NCBI GenBank assembly: GCA_028345065.1 | Contig: JAOMCN010000002.1 | Span: 1-64,000 of the forward strand | DNA length: 64,000 nucleotides | Direction: 5' to 3' | Source: Rhodospirillales bacterium | Lineage (GTDB): Bacteria > Pseudomonadota > Alphaproteobacteria > Rhodospirillales > UBA2165 | Shown here: piece by piece, positions 24,626 through 33,071 of the stretch | Position numbering within the stretch: the first letter of the stretch is position 1 | Layout of the letters: each line of letters opens with the position of its first letter | Translations under genes and position numbers: made by a program | Notes under the pieces: generated by a model | What the model was told of the DNA's origin: nothing | Databases searched by the model: none | Seen by the model: only the letters and a program-made list of their open reading frames with translations

Positions 24626-26953
24626 GTGGCATCCTCTATAATGATTAAAAATCCCATGTCCGACTTAGACCGGGAATCTTGTCTAAAGTGGTCTAAGTTA
24701 GCCAGAGAGAAAAATTATTTGCAGCCCATACAAAGGAAACACTTGTATGAGGCCGGTCGGTACGACGATTGGTATGTTTCGAAATTAGGTAAGGTTGCCG
24801 GAGCACTTAATGACCTTCGTAAACATCTAACCGGAAAAGAACAGAAAAATATAAATTCTATTCTCAAAAAACTTGATGCACCAAATACTGTCGTTAAATC
24901 AAATGACAAGAGTTCTGAACAAACCCCCAAACTTGGTGAGGCTGCGGAGAGTGGTGATCCGGGAGCCCAGTATATGCTGGGAGAGAGCTATTTTGATGGG
25001 GATGCCGATGAAGAAGACGATGCGGAAGCTGTCTCGTGGTTCAAAAAAGCTGCCGATCAAAATCATGCGGAGGCGCAGTGGCGACTGGGGTTCTGTTATT
25101 TGTTTGGATTTGGCGTTGAGGATGACGAAGCGGAAGCTGTCTCCTGGTATAGAAAAGCTGCCGATCAGGATCATGCGGACGCACAGTTCCAACTTGGGCA
25201 CTGTTATTATTACGGGTCCGGCGTTGAAGAAGACGATGACGAAGCTGTCTCCTGGTTCAGAAAAGCTGCCGATCAGGATCATTCAGAAGCCCAGTGTTCG
25301 ATGGGGTTCTGCTATTTTAACGGACATGGCGTTGAGGAAGACGAAGCGGAAGCTGTCTCCTGGTAAAGAAAAGCTGCCGATCAGGATGATGCGGAGGCGC
25401 AGTGGCGACTGGGAAACTGTTATTTTTACGGATGGGGCGTTGAAGAAGACGATGACGAAGCTATCTCCTGGCTTAGAAAAGCTGCCGATCAGGATCATCC
25501 AGAAGCCCAGTGCCGATTGGGAAACTGTTATCTAGGTGGATATGGTGTTGATGAAGACGATGCGGAAGCTGTCTCCTGGTATAGAAAGGCTGCCGATCAG
25601 GATGATGCGGAGGCGCAGTGGCGACTGGGAAACTGTTATCTAGGTGGACATGGTGTTGAGGAAGACGAAGCGGAAGCTGTCTCCTGGTATAGAAAAGCTG
25701 CCGATAAAAATCATGCGGTGGCGCAGTGGCGACTGGGAAACTGTTATCTAGTTGGACTTGGTGTTGAGGAAGACGATGACGAAGCTGTCTCCTGGTATAG
25801 AAAAGCTGCTGATCAGGATAATGCTGAGGCGCAGGAACGACTGGGTAACTGTTATCTTCACGGATGGGGCGTTGAGAAAGACGAAACTGAAGCTGTCTCC
25901 TGGTATAAAAAGGCTGCTGATCAGGATAATGCTGAGGCGCAGGAACGACTGGGCAACTGCTATCTAAGCGGATGGGGCGTTGAGGAAGACGAAGCTGAAG
26001 CTGCCTCCTGGTTAAAAAAGGCTGCTGATCAGGATAATGCTGAGGCTCTCAATATGTTGGGAGCTTGTTATCATCATGGTCACGGTGTCGAACCGGATAT
26101 TGAAAAAGCAAAAATGTATATCCAAAAATCTTTAGACGCTGGGTATGAGGAAGACGAAGATGACAAATACGAACGCGCTTTAATCGGGCAAGCTAAAACG
26201 AAAGAGGATACTTTAACCAGCGCAAATGTCATCCCACTCTTTCCCGGAAAGGCAGTCAGTGATTTTCGGTCAGAAGCACTTAACCAAGATAGTGAAATCA
26301 AACCTGCTCCCAAAGAAGACACAAAACAGCAAACCGGAACTCGTAAAAAAGAGGATTTAAGTACACCTGCCCTTCAAATTATGGTTCCCGGGCACAACCT
26401 TCGCCAAAAATTTGATGCCCGCCACATACAAACACATGATCTACTTAAAGAACCTGAAGGCCTAACACTGGAGTTTAAATCCTCAGCGCGGTGGGACTAC
26501 CTGCAGGAAAAGGAAACAAAGGTGCCAATCCATGCTGTCATCAGGACAGTCGGAGGTTTCATGAATGGAAGGGGGGGAACCCTTCTCATCGGCATCGACG
26601 ATAACGGAAAAATACTAGGTGTCGAGAAGGACATTGAACTTTCTGCGCCAAAGCAAAACGCGGATGGCTACATGCTTTGGTTAACATCAGTCATCGGGAA
26701 TACACTTGGCGGGGAATTCCCGAAATCCCTGATTGCGGATATTCAGTTTGAAGAATTCGAGGGTAAGTCTATCTGTAGGATAGACGTGGATGAATGCCTC
26801 CTAGATAAGGGCATCTACGCCAACTCAAACAAACTTGGATTGGAAAATGACACGTTTTTTCTAAGACAAGGTAACTCCACTCAACCACTAACGCCAAAGG
26901 CTACCGCAGATTACCTTGAACAGAGACGCCGAAGAAGAACTTTGAAGTCTTGA
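24626..26953 (+). pseudogene. Sel1-repeat protein with C-terminal AlbA_2 (Schlafen-like) domain, interrupted by one stop
   Basis: The frame starts at GTG 24626 (GGGAGGAA upstream) and would give about 775 aa, but TAA at 25364-25366 splits it. All other repeats have TAT or a sense codon there (VSW-Y/F/L-RKAADQ), so a single T-to-A change explains it; the frame continues without shift to 26953. Parts: a helical N-terminus of about 90 aa, eleven Sel1 repeats, an acidic linker, and an AlbA_2 domain (EGLTLEFKSS, GFMNGRGGTLLIGIDDNG, FFLRQGNST) near residues 605-770. AlbA_2 domains occur in Schlafen-type nucleases and regulators. It could be a true pseudogene, a read-through gene or a base-call error. 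Confidence 0.75.
24937..26090 (+). repeat. Tandem ~108-bp repeats encoding Sel1 units
   Basis: Eleven units of about 36 codons, several nearly identical at DNA level (GAAGCTGTCTCCTGGTATAG and GCGCAGTGGCGACTGGGAAA recur). High identity suggests recent expansion and easy gain or loss of units by slippage or recombination, which could also remove the unit that carries the stop codon. Confidence 0.85.
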
Positions 26954-26978
26954 CCGGAGAAAATAAAAATGAACAACC

Positions 26979-27530
26979 CTACGCCGGAACCACTCCCAAC
27001 TTCTCATCCCTCTGCCTTATCCACCAAATCACCGGTAATGCGATCAAGATCATCCAGGCTTTTCCAATAATCTGGCCACTCAAGTAATCCAAGCTCCCAA
27101 ATGCCAACTGCAAAAATAGTACACTATCGACGATCAATCCGACGATGCCACTCAGGAATACCGCAAGAATAAGTCGTTTCTCCTGGAGTGGTGTATACAC
27201 GGCAAAGTCAGCTAACTCAGATAACAGGAAAGCCGTACCTGAAGCTATTACCAATGCAGGGGGGGCAACAAATGCTGACAGAATAGCGCCTGCGATAATA
27301 GCACCTAGAGCCCAAACTTTACCCAGACGTCGTTGCACCAAATCTCTCAATACAAGGGCCAAACCAATCATAAGGACGCCGCTCGGCGCCATGATATCGA
27401 AGCCGACAGGTATCAGGCAGGGACTATTGGGCGGACATACGGCCCCAAAATTACCTATCATCCAATTTGCGGCAGGAATTGTCAGTATAAATGCGACAAG
27501 ATATCCGTAACCTTCATTGCGAGCAGTCAC
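26979..27530 (-). CDS. VUT family transporter (queuosine-precursor type)
   Basis: 183 aa integral membrane protein with about six hydrophobic segments. Family signatures are clear: APSGVLMIGLALVLRDLVQRRLG, SGTAFLLSELADFAVYTPL and VGLIVDSVLFL. VUT (YhhQ-type) proteins import preQ0/preQ1-type queuosine precursors in characterised cases. Here it sits back-to-back with a cluster that puts preQ0-derived bases into DNA, so precursor salvage for DNA modification is a natural role (inference). It may instead be a neighbour serving tRNA queuosine. Divergent from the dpd operon across about 200 bases. Confidence 0.85.
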   Translation of the reverse strand: MTARNEGYGYLVAFILTIPAANWMIGNFGAVCPPNSPCLIPVGFDIMAPSGVLMIGLALVLRDLVQRRLGKVWALGAIIAGAILSAFVAPPALVIASGTAFLLSELADFAVYTPLQEKRLILAVFLSGIVGLIVDSVLFLQLAFGSLDYLSGQIIGKAWMILIALPVIWWIRQRDEKLGVVPA

Positions 27531-27596
27531 TGAAACCTCCGTAATTTCCCATCGTAGAATTAGCTACCCCAATAACCCGATTCGTTCATTTTGAAA

Positions 27597-27722
27597 ACAG
27601 TTATTACCGCCATAAGTCAAAATTAAATGTGGATAAACTGTGGATAATTAAAACCATCAGAATACGTAATAACTGTAGAAAAACTGACCTATTCTGCTAA
27701 AATAGAAACCACTAATAACTGT
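27597..27722. promoter_or_regulatory. Dpd operon control region: three TAATAACTGT elements
   Basis: The 10-mer TAATAACTGT occurs at 27667-27676 and 27713-27722, and inverted (ACAGTTATTA) at 27597-27606. The last copy ends 16 bases before the first dpd ATG, a typical repressor position. Two DnaA-box sequences lie between the first and second copy. The arrangement suggests an operator set for both the transporter and the dpd operon. Confidence 0.5.
27628..27647 (+). promoter_or_regulatory. Two perfect tandem DnaA boxes
   Basis: TGTGGATAA at 27628-27636 and again at 27639-27647, 11 bp apart (one helical turn), both in the same direction. This is the exact DnaA-box consensus. They lie in the divergent promoter region of the dpd cluster. 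They may link dpd expression to replication or be part of an element's origin. Confidence 0.55.
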
Positions 27723-27738
27723 TTGTTTGTCGATCCTC

Positions 27739-28671
27739 ATGACGCTCATTTTAACTTCATGCACCAACCGAAAGCGGTATCAACCGGAACCCTATTTAGA
27801 TACCTTAAACTTACCGCGTGGAACCTTGGAAAAAACGGCTTCTAATTGGGTATCTCGACGAAATAAAGCAAACTCACACTACGAAGCGGGATCTCTCTAT
27901 GTCGGCAGACCTATGAAGGACGCCCGGAATGCCGCCCAACAAATCAACACCTCCCTCTACATTATTTCTGCAGGACTGGGCCTGATATCCATCTTGGATA
28001 CAATTCCCTCGTACAATTTGACTGTCCAAAGCAAGTCACAGGGATCAATTCAGAAAAAAATTATTGAACCAATAAGACCAATGGATTGGTGGAGCGCGTT
28101 GAATACTACCCTGGACAAGAAAAACCCTATAGCCGGTCTCGTCAAAATTCACAAAAGGGAACTTACCCTCATCGCGTGCCCCGAAGTTTACGCCCAGATG
28201 ATTTTGGATGATGTTTTAACTTTAAACGATGAAGATATTAGCACCATTCGAATTTTCGGACCGAGAACTCCTGATAACTTCCCCGTCCGTTTTAGAAACC
28301 TAATCATGCCGTACGATGAGCGTTTCGACGGTCCTGACAGTCCGCTACCCGGTACACGGACAGATTACCCCCAGAGGGTACTCTTTCATTTTGTAAAGGA
28401 CATACTCCCAGGTAGTTCTTCCATGGATGACATTACGGTCCACCGAGAAAGTATTAAAGAACGGATGGAAACCATGAGACGTCCAGCATTAATCAGGCGT
28501 ACACCGTTAAATGACGAACAGATTATAAACCTCATAAGAAATTGCTGGGAAACAGCTGAAGGTAAATCAAGCAAAATGCTCCGCGTTTTAAGAGACAGGG
28601 AAAAAGTTGCCTGCGAGCAGGGTCGCTTTGCCAATTTATTCAAGCTAGCCAAGGAAAGATACAGTCTATGA
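27739..28671 (+). CDS. YaaA/DUF6884-like protein of the Dpd cluster (probable DpdC)
   Basis: 310 aa from the ATG at 27739; the track's TTG at 27727 adds four residues and has no SD either. The N-terminus has the pattern of YaaA/DUF6884-like proteins: ILTSCTNRKR, then AGSLYVGRPMKDAR and LYIISAGLGLI...IPSYNLT. Its start position in the operon, directly coupled (ATGA) to dpdB, fits DpdC, which in Salmonella is needed to turn inserted preQ0 into 2'-deoxy-7-amido-7-deazaguanosine. The DpdC assignment rests on position and elimination, since A, B and D-K are otherwise accounted for. DpdC is not confirmed by a motif I can name. Confidence 0.6.
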   Translation: MTLILTSCTNRKRYQPEPYLDTLNLPRGTLEKTASNWVSRRNKANSHYEAGSLYVGRPMKDARNAAQQINTSLYIISAGLGLISILDTIPSYNLTVQSKSQGSIQKKIIEPIRPMDWWSALNTTLDKKNPIAGLVKIHKRELTLIACPEVYAQMILDDVLTLNDEDISTIRIFGPRTPDNFPVRFRNLIMPYDERFDGPDSPLPGTRTDYPQRVLFHFVKDILPGSSSMDDITVHRESIKERMETMRRPALIRRTPLNDEQIINLIRNCWETAEGKSSKMLRVLRDREKVACEQGRFANLFKLAKERYSL

Positions 28672-29798
28672 ACTTGTTCAGTGACCAAGATCGTCTTGTC
28701 ATACGTGCTTTAAAAACAGAACAAATGAAAGATATCGATACCTACGCTTTCTTCGTACCGGGTTCCCAGATCGTGGAAATTGCAGATATCAGTCGCGTCG
28801 CCCGCGATAAGAGCGATAAGTTAAAAGGTTTCCAGCGCAAGGAAATAAAAAACCACGTAAAATCCATTGTTGATTATCTAGATCAGGGGAACATCTTATT
28901 CCCTAATGCAATTATTTTAGCTCTCGGTCGAGAGGTCGAATTTAAACAATCCCGCGGTCCCGCGCCCGAAGGACTAACCAACGTTGCAAGTATGGGGACC
29001 CTCCACATCCCGAGGAGAATGGAAGGTGAGCGCGTAGCCTGGATTGTCGATGGACAGCAGAGATCCATGGCATTGTCAAAAGCCAAAAACTCTCAGATCC
29101 CCGTGCCGGTGGTTGCATTCGTCGCCTCCGACCTGGAAACACAGCGCTCGCAATTTATTCTAGTAAACAAGGCTCGCCCCCTCCCGAGCGCCCTCATCAA
29201 TGAACTGCTGCCAGAAGTGAACACACTCCTTCCCAGTGACCTAACGGTAAAAATTATTCCCGCTGAATTAACAAACCTCCTAAATAAAGACCCGAATTCT
29301 CCATTCCACAAACTCATTATCAGGCCCTCCGATGACAATCGTGATCCGGTGATCACTCAATCGGCACTGATTGAAGCCTTTAAGCAAAATCTCCGCCCTC
29401 CCCTCGGTGCCCTAAACCAGTTCAAGGGACTAGGAAATGCACCCTCAGATATGGATGGAATGTACAAGTCCATAATCGTCTACTGGTCTAAAGTTAAAGA
29501 AACATTTCCCGAAGCCTGGGGGATCCCCTCCACAAAAAGCCGACTGATGCACTCCGCTGGAATTCGCGTCATGGGCGAGTTGATGGACCAGGTGATGCTC
29601 CGGGCGGATGGTTCCGTAGACCCCGTCGGAGAGATCAAAAAATCATTGGATCGAATTAAACCGCACTGCAGATGGACAGAAGGTACCTGGGAAGAACTTG
29701 GCTGGAATTGGAATGACGTCCAAAGTATAGGTCCCCACATAGGACGGTTATCCAATTATCTGCTTCAGATTGACCGACAAGGTTCGAGGCAGCATTAA
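28668..29798 (+). CDS. dpdB: DpdB-like DGQQR protein, copy 1
   Basis: 376 aa. It has the DndB/DGQHR-type signature WIVDGQQRSMAL (about residue 127), a ParB-like KGFQRKEIKNHVKSIVDYL region and VNKARPLPSALINELLPEV. DpdB works with DpdA to insert preQ0 into DNA and is thought to supply ATP hydrolysis. The start overlaps the upstream stop (ATGA) and its own stop overlaps the dpdA ATG. A second homologue lies just after dpdA, sharing the same motifs with moderate overall similarity, so this system carries two DpdBs. Confidence 0.85.
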   Translation: MNLFSDQDRLVIRALKTEQMKDIDTYAFFVPGSQIVEIADISRVARDKSDKLKGFQRKEIKNHVKSIVDYLDQGNILFPNAIILALGREVEFKQSRGPAPEGLTNVASMGTLHIPRRMEGERVAWIVDGQQRSMALSKAKNSQIPVPVVAFVASDLETQRSQFILVNKARPLPSALINELLPEVNTLLPSDLTVKIIPAELTNLLNKDPNSPFHKLIIRPSDDNRDPVITQSALIEAFKQNLRPPLGALNQFKGLGNAPSDMDGMYKSIIVYWSKVKETFPEAWGIPSTKSRLMHSAGIRVMGELMDQVMLRADGSVDPVGEIKKSLDRIKPHCRWTEGTWEELGWNWNDVQSIGPHIGRLSNYLLQIDRQGSRQH

Positions 29799-31168
29799 TG
29801 AAATTTTTATACGCCGATGGCTTGGATTTTGTTGATCCAAATTACAATTTTTTGGAGGATAGGTCACAACCGGGAAGGGAGCCTTACTGGGATGATGAAT
29901 TCATGCACGAGCATCTCGAGGAACCGCCGTTTGACGGGTATCTTGTTTCAAGAAGTATCGTTTTAGGTCATTATATAGAAAATAATTCATTCCCAGCCAA
30001 ATATACGATGGGGCAGAGTCAAAGATTACTGCGGAAAGGCGTTAGAAAATTTCTCCGTATAGACAACCCAAAATATGATGACCTCATGATCATGGGTGAT
30101 TGCGGCGCCTACAGCTATCATAAACTTGAGAAACCGCCCTATAGCCCAAAAACATTATTAGAATTCTATAGCGACGGTGGTTTTACCCATGGCTGTTCCG
30201 TCGACCACATTATTTTTCAGTTTGATCGAAACCTCAGTGGGATGGAAGCTTTCAGGGACACGAAAGACCCAGACGCAGGAATTAAAATCAAAGACCGTTG
30301 GGACATTACACAGGAAAATGCCGAAGTCTTCCTGAGAGAGAGCAAACAAATGACAACACCATTTATCCCCCTAGGAGTGATCCAGGGATGGTCACCCGGA
30401 AGCATGGCAAAGGCAGCCCATAATTTAGTGGCCATGGGATATGACTATTTAGCTTTGGGAGGCATGGCCGTTTCTGCGGTGGACACGATACAGGTCGCAC
30501 TTGAAGAAATTCGCAAACAGATACCTGACTATATAAAATTACATCTTTTAGGGTTCGGAAAAGTTGATCAAATTGATGATATTATGGACTATAATGTCAC
30601 CAGTATAGATACAACCTCCCCCATGCTTCGTGCATTTAAAGACGTTCAAAGAAGTTTTTTCATGCCTGGTGATGACAGTGGACTTAAATATTACGCCAGT
30701 GTTCGGATTCCCCAGGCGACTGAAAATGCGGGGCTCAAACTTTTAGTAAAGAAAGGTGTTTTTTCTCAGGAATACCTCATTCAGCAGGAGAAAGGTGCCC
30801 TCACCGCTTTAAGGAACTATGACCAAGGTAAGGTTGATATGGGGACTGTATTGGGAGCGGTTATGGCATATACGAAAAGTGTCCAAACGAACCCAAAGAC
30901 GGGAGCACCGCCAACCAAATCGAAGATGTCTGGTATTAAAAACCTCTACACTGAACTTCTGAATGATCGTCCCTGGAGTGCCTGCGACTGTGCGGTTTGC
31001 AGGAAGGCTTCTATTGAAGTGGCTATATTCAGAGCCAGTAATCGCAATAAAAGACGCGGTATGCATAATACTTGGGTCTTCAATAACCGTCTCAAGCAAT
31101 TCAATCAAAAGGGAGGCATTAATGGATCAGCAGATGAAATTTTCAGCGATCAGAGCAAAGCAAAGTAA
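29798..31168 (+). CDS. dpdA: DpdA, DNA-guanine transglycosylase (TGT paralogue)
   Basis: 456 aa. TGT-superfamily features: IMGDCGAYSY (catalytic aspartate region, equivalent to DSGGFQ), PLGVIQGWSPGSM, LALGGMAV, and a zinc site CDCAVCRK (about residue 396) with a downstream histidine in RGMHNTWVFN. DpdA exchanges guanine in DNA for preQ0, the founding step of the Dpd modification system. Length and order fit bacterial DpdA rather than tRNA TGT. It is flanked by two dpdB copies. The second dpdB begins 47 bases inside the 3' end. Confidence 0.92.
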   Translation: MKFLYADGLDFVDPNYNFLEDRSQPGREPYWDDEFMHEHLEEPPFDGYLVSRSIVLGHYIENNSFPAKYTMGQSQRLLRKGVRKFLRIDNPKYDDLMIMGDCGAYSYHKLEKPPYSPKTLLEFYSDGGFTHGCSVDHIIFQFDRNLSGMEAFRDTKDPDAGIKIKDRWDITQENAEVFLRESKQMTTPFIPLGVIQGWSPGSMAKAAHNLVAMGYDYLALGGMAVSAVDTIQVALEEIRKQIPDYIKLHLLGFGKVDQIDDIMDYNVTSIDTTSPMLRAFKDVQRSFFMPGDDSGLKYYASVRIPQATENAGLKLLVKKGVFSQEYLIQQEKGALTALRNYDQGKVDMGTVLGAVMAYTKSVQTNPKTGAPPTKSKMSGIKNLYTELLNDRPWSACDCAVCRKASIEVAIFRASNRNKRRGMHNTWVFNNRLKQFNQKGGINGSADEIFSDQSKAK

Positions 31169-32204
31169 AGACCATTCAGTTGTTTCTTTTCCCGCAAGAG
31201 CATCGGAAATCCTGGAAATCGCTTCGATTGATCGTATTTCACGCGATCAAGATGGAAAAATCAAAGGATTTCAGAGACCTCAAATTGCCCTCCATATCAA
31301 TGAAATAAGGGATTACCTATCGCAAGATGATGCCGTCCTGCCAAATCCTATTGTCCTGGCCTTCACGGAGGCGGTTGAAGTTACCGAAATAGATGGCAAA
31401 CTTGTCGAATTTACCATTGATATTTCCAAGGGAGCACCAGGTTTAGTCGTCGACGGACAACAGAGACTTACGGCCTTAAGCGGCATTCCAGGAAAAGACT
31501 TTGAGGTATTTGTTTCTGCACTGATTTGCAAAGACGAAGAAGAACTCAGAAAACAATTTATCCTCATTAACAACACCAAACCCCTACCAAAGTCTTTGAT
31601 TTATGAATTGCTTCCCGAGGTCGGTGGTCTGCCTGAAAGGCTTTCGTCAAGATCGCTGGCTGCTAAACTCATTGAAATGCTCAATTACCAGGAGGGGTCT
31701 GCACTTAAGGGGCAGATCAACCAACATACCAATCCAGATGGTGTATTGGGCGATTACTCCATTCAAAAGTTAATCATGAATTCTTTGAGCGACGGTGCCT
31801 GCCGTGAAATGATGTCTGACGACGATGGCATGGAGAAGTGTTTATCCCTCGTTAGTGAATTCTTTTTTGCAGTCCAACAGACATTTCCTGAAGCTTGGCA
31901 TGATCATACCGTGAAGACATCCCGCCTTCTCCACGGAGCTGGTTTGATTTCCATGGGATATGTAATGGAGTTTTTGTATTTTAGGGATAACGCCAAAACA
32001 AGAGGGGACTTTCTGAACGGACTTAAACCTTTTGAGGGGCGTCTTCCATGGACCAAAGGCGAATGGGTATTTGAAGAAAATGAAACCCGTCCCTGGAATA
32101 GCATACAAAATCTAAACCGCGATATTCAGTTACTGGCGTCATACTTAACAAGGGAACTCAAAAGGCACTCAAACCAAAAAATAGTCCCACTCCAGACAGC
32201 TTAA
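31122..32204 (+). CDS. dpdB: DpdB-like DGQQR protein, copy 2
   Basis: 360 aa from the ATG at 31122, which has AAGGGAGG 6 bases upstream; the track start at 30963 runs deep into dpdA and is rejected. Motifs parallel copy 1: KGFQRPQIALHINEIRDYL, VVDGQQRLTAL (about residue 111), INNTKPLPKSLIYELLPEV, QTFPEAW and RLLHGAGL. The 47-base overlap with dpdA implies tight co-translation. Two DpdBs could form a heteromer, or one may set sequence specificity (inference). Confidence 0.87.
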   Translation: MDQQMKFSAIRAKQSKDHSVVSFPARASEILEIASIDRISRDQDGKIKGFQRPQIALHINEIRDYLSQDDAVLPNPIVLAFTEAVEVTEIDGKLVEFTIDISKGAPGLVVDGQQRLTALSGIPGKDFEVFVSALICKDEEELRKQFILINNTKPLPKSLIYELLPEVGGLPERLSSRSLAAKLIEMLNYQEGSALKGQINQHTNPDGVLGDYSIQKLIMNSLSDGACREMMSDDDGMEKCLSLVSEFFFAVQQTFPEAWHDHTVKTSRLLHGAGLISMGYVMEFLYFRDNAKTRGDFLNGLKPFEGRLPWTKGEWVFEENETRPWNSIQNLNRDIQLLASYLTRELKRHSNQKIVPLQTA

Positions 32205-32213
32205 TGGCTATTC

Positions 32214-32924
32214 ATGACTAGCGATTTTGAAAACTCAGCGTTGGTCCTGTTTTCAGGAGGGCAAGACTCAACCACGTGCCTTGCCTGGGCATTAGATAGA
32301 TATAAGAGAGTGGAAACAGTTGGCTTCGACTACGGACAGAGGCATGCAGTTGAATTGGACTGCCGTACAACCATACGCAGCAATATTGCCCCCCTAAAGG
32401 AGGAGTGGAAAGATCGCCTAGGAGAAGATCACGTCCTCGACATCAAGGTCCTAGGTGAGATAGGCGAGACGGCAATGACGCGAGACGTGGAAATCACTTA
32501 TGAAGAAACGGGATTACCCAATACCTTTGTTCCAGGACGAAATTTAATTTTTTTCAATTTCGCTGCCGCCCTCGCCTATCGCCGTGGCATCAAACATCTC
32601 GTAGGTGGAATGTGCGAAACAGATTACTCAGGGTATCCCGACTGCAGAGATGATACCTTGAAGTCACTGCAGGCGACCTTGAACCTAGGAATGGAAATGA
32701 GGTTCGTCGTCCATACCCCACTAATGTGGATTGATAAGGCTGAAACCTGGAAGATGGCAGAAGAGTTGGGCGGTGGTCCCTTAATCAGTTTAATTATAGA
32801 GGAAACTCACACCTGTTATATCGGTGACCGTAAAACCAAATCCGAATGGGGGTATGGATGCGGAGACTGTCCCGCATGTCAGCTCAGAAAAAATGGGTGG
32901 AATGCCTGGAATAATTCCAGCTAA
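32214..32924 (+). CDS. queC: QueC, 7-cyano-7-deazaguanine (preQ0) synthase
   Basis: 236 aa. PP-loop ATP-pyrophosphatase motif [14 protein letters not shown] near the N-terminus, [32 protein letters not shown], and a C-terminal zinc site [17 protein letters not shown]. QueC converts 7-carboxy-7-deazaguanine to preQ0 with ammonia and ATP. Its place inside the operon supplies preQ0 to DpdA. The other precursor genes (folE, queD, queE) are not in the window and must be elsewhere, or the product is imported. The start is 9 bases after the second dpdB. Confidence 0.95.
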   Translation: MTSDFENSALVLFSGGQDSTTCLAWALDRYKRVETVGFDYGQRHAVELDCRTTIRSNIAPLKEEWKDRLGEDHVLDIKVLGEIGETAMTRDVEITYEETGLPNTFVPGRNLIFFNFAAALAYRRGIKHLVGGMCETDYSGYPDCRDDTLKSLQATLNLGMEMRFVVHTPLMWIDKAETWKMAEELGGGPLISLIIEETHTCYIGDRKTKSEWGYGCGDCPACQLRKNGWNAWNNSS

Positions 32925-33071
32925 TAATTGTCGCAAGAATGGCTAAATCTCGAATAAGATTTGAATACAACTTACACAATTAATTACTCTCCTCTTGTAT
33001 TCCTATATCTAATTGATTTAAATAGAAAAAATACACGGCAAAACCAATTAAATTTCTCTGGGGAGGGAACT

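Noticed and set aside
24873-25535. 220-aa ORF with regular repeats in another frame
   Set aside because: Its repeats are a by-product of the Sel1-encoding tandem DNA repeats; the true frame gives clear Sel1 units.
24937-26090. CRISPR-like regular repeats
   Set aside because: The repeats are coding Sel1 units without unique spacers. No cas genes were recognised except a stand-alone Cas4-like nuclease far away.
25517-26953. 478-aa ORF as an independent gene
   Set aside because: Its first codon is a TTG that encodes Leu inside a Sel1 repeat, with no SD. It is the in-frame continuation of the gene starting at 24626.
30963-31121. N-terminal extension of the second dpdB in the ORF track
   Set aside because: It runs inside dpdA and shows no similarity to copy 1; the ATG at 31122 has a strong SD.
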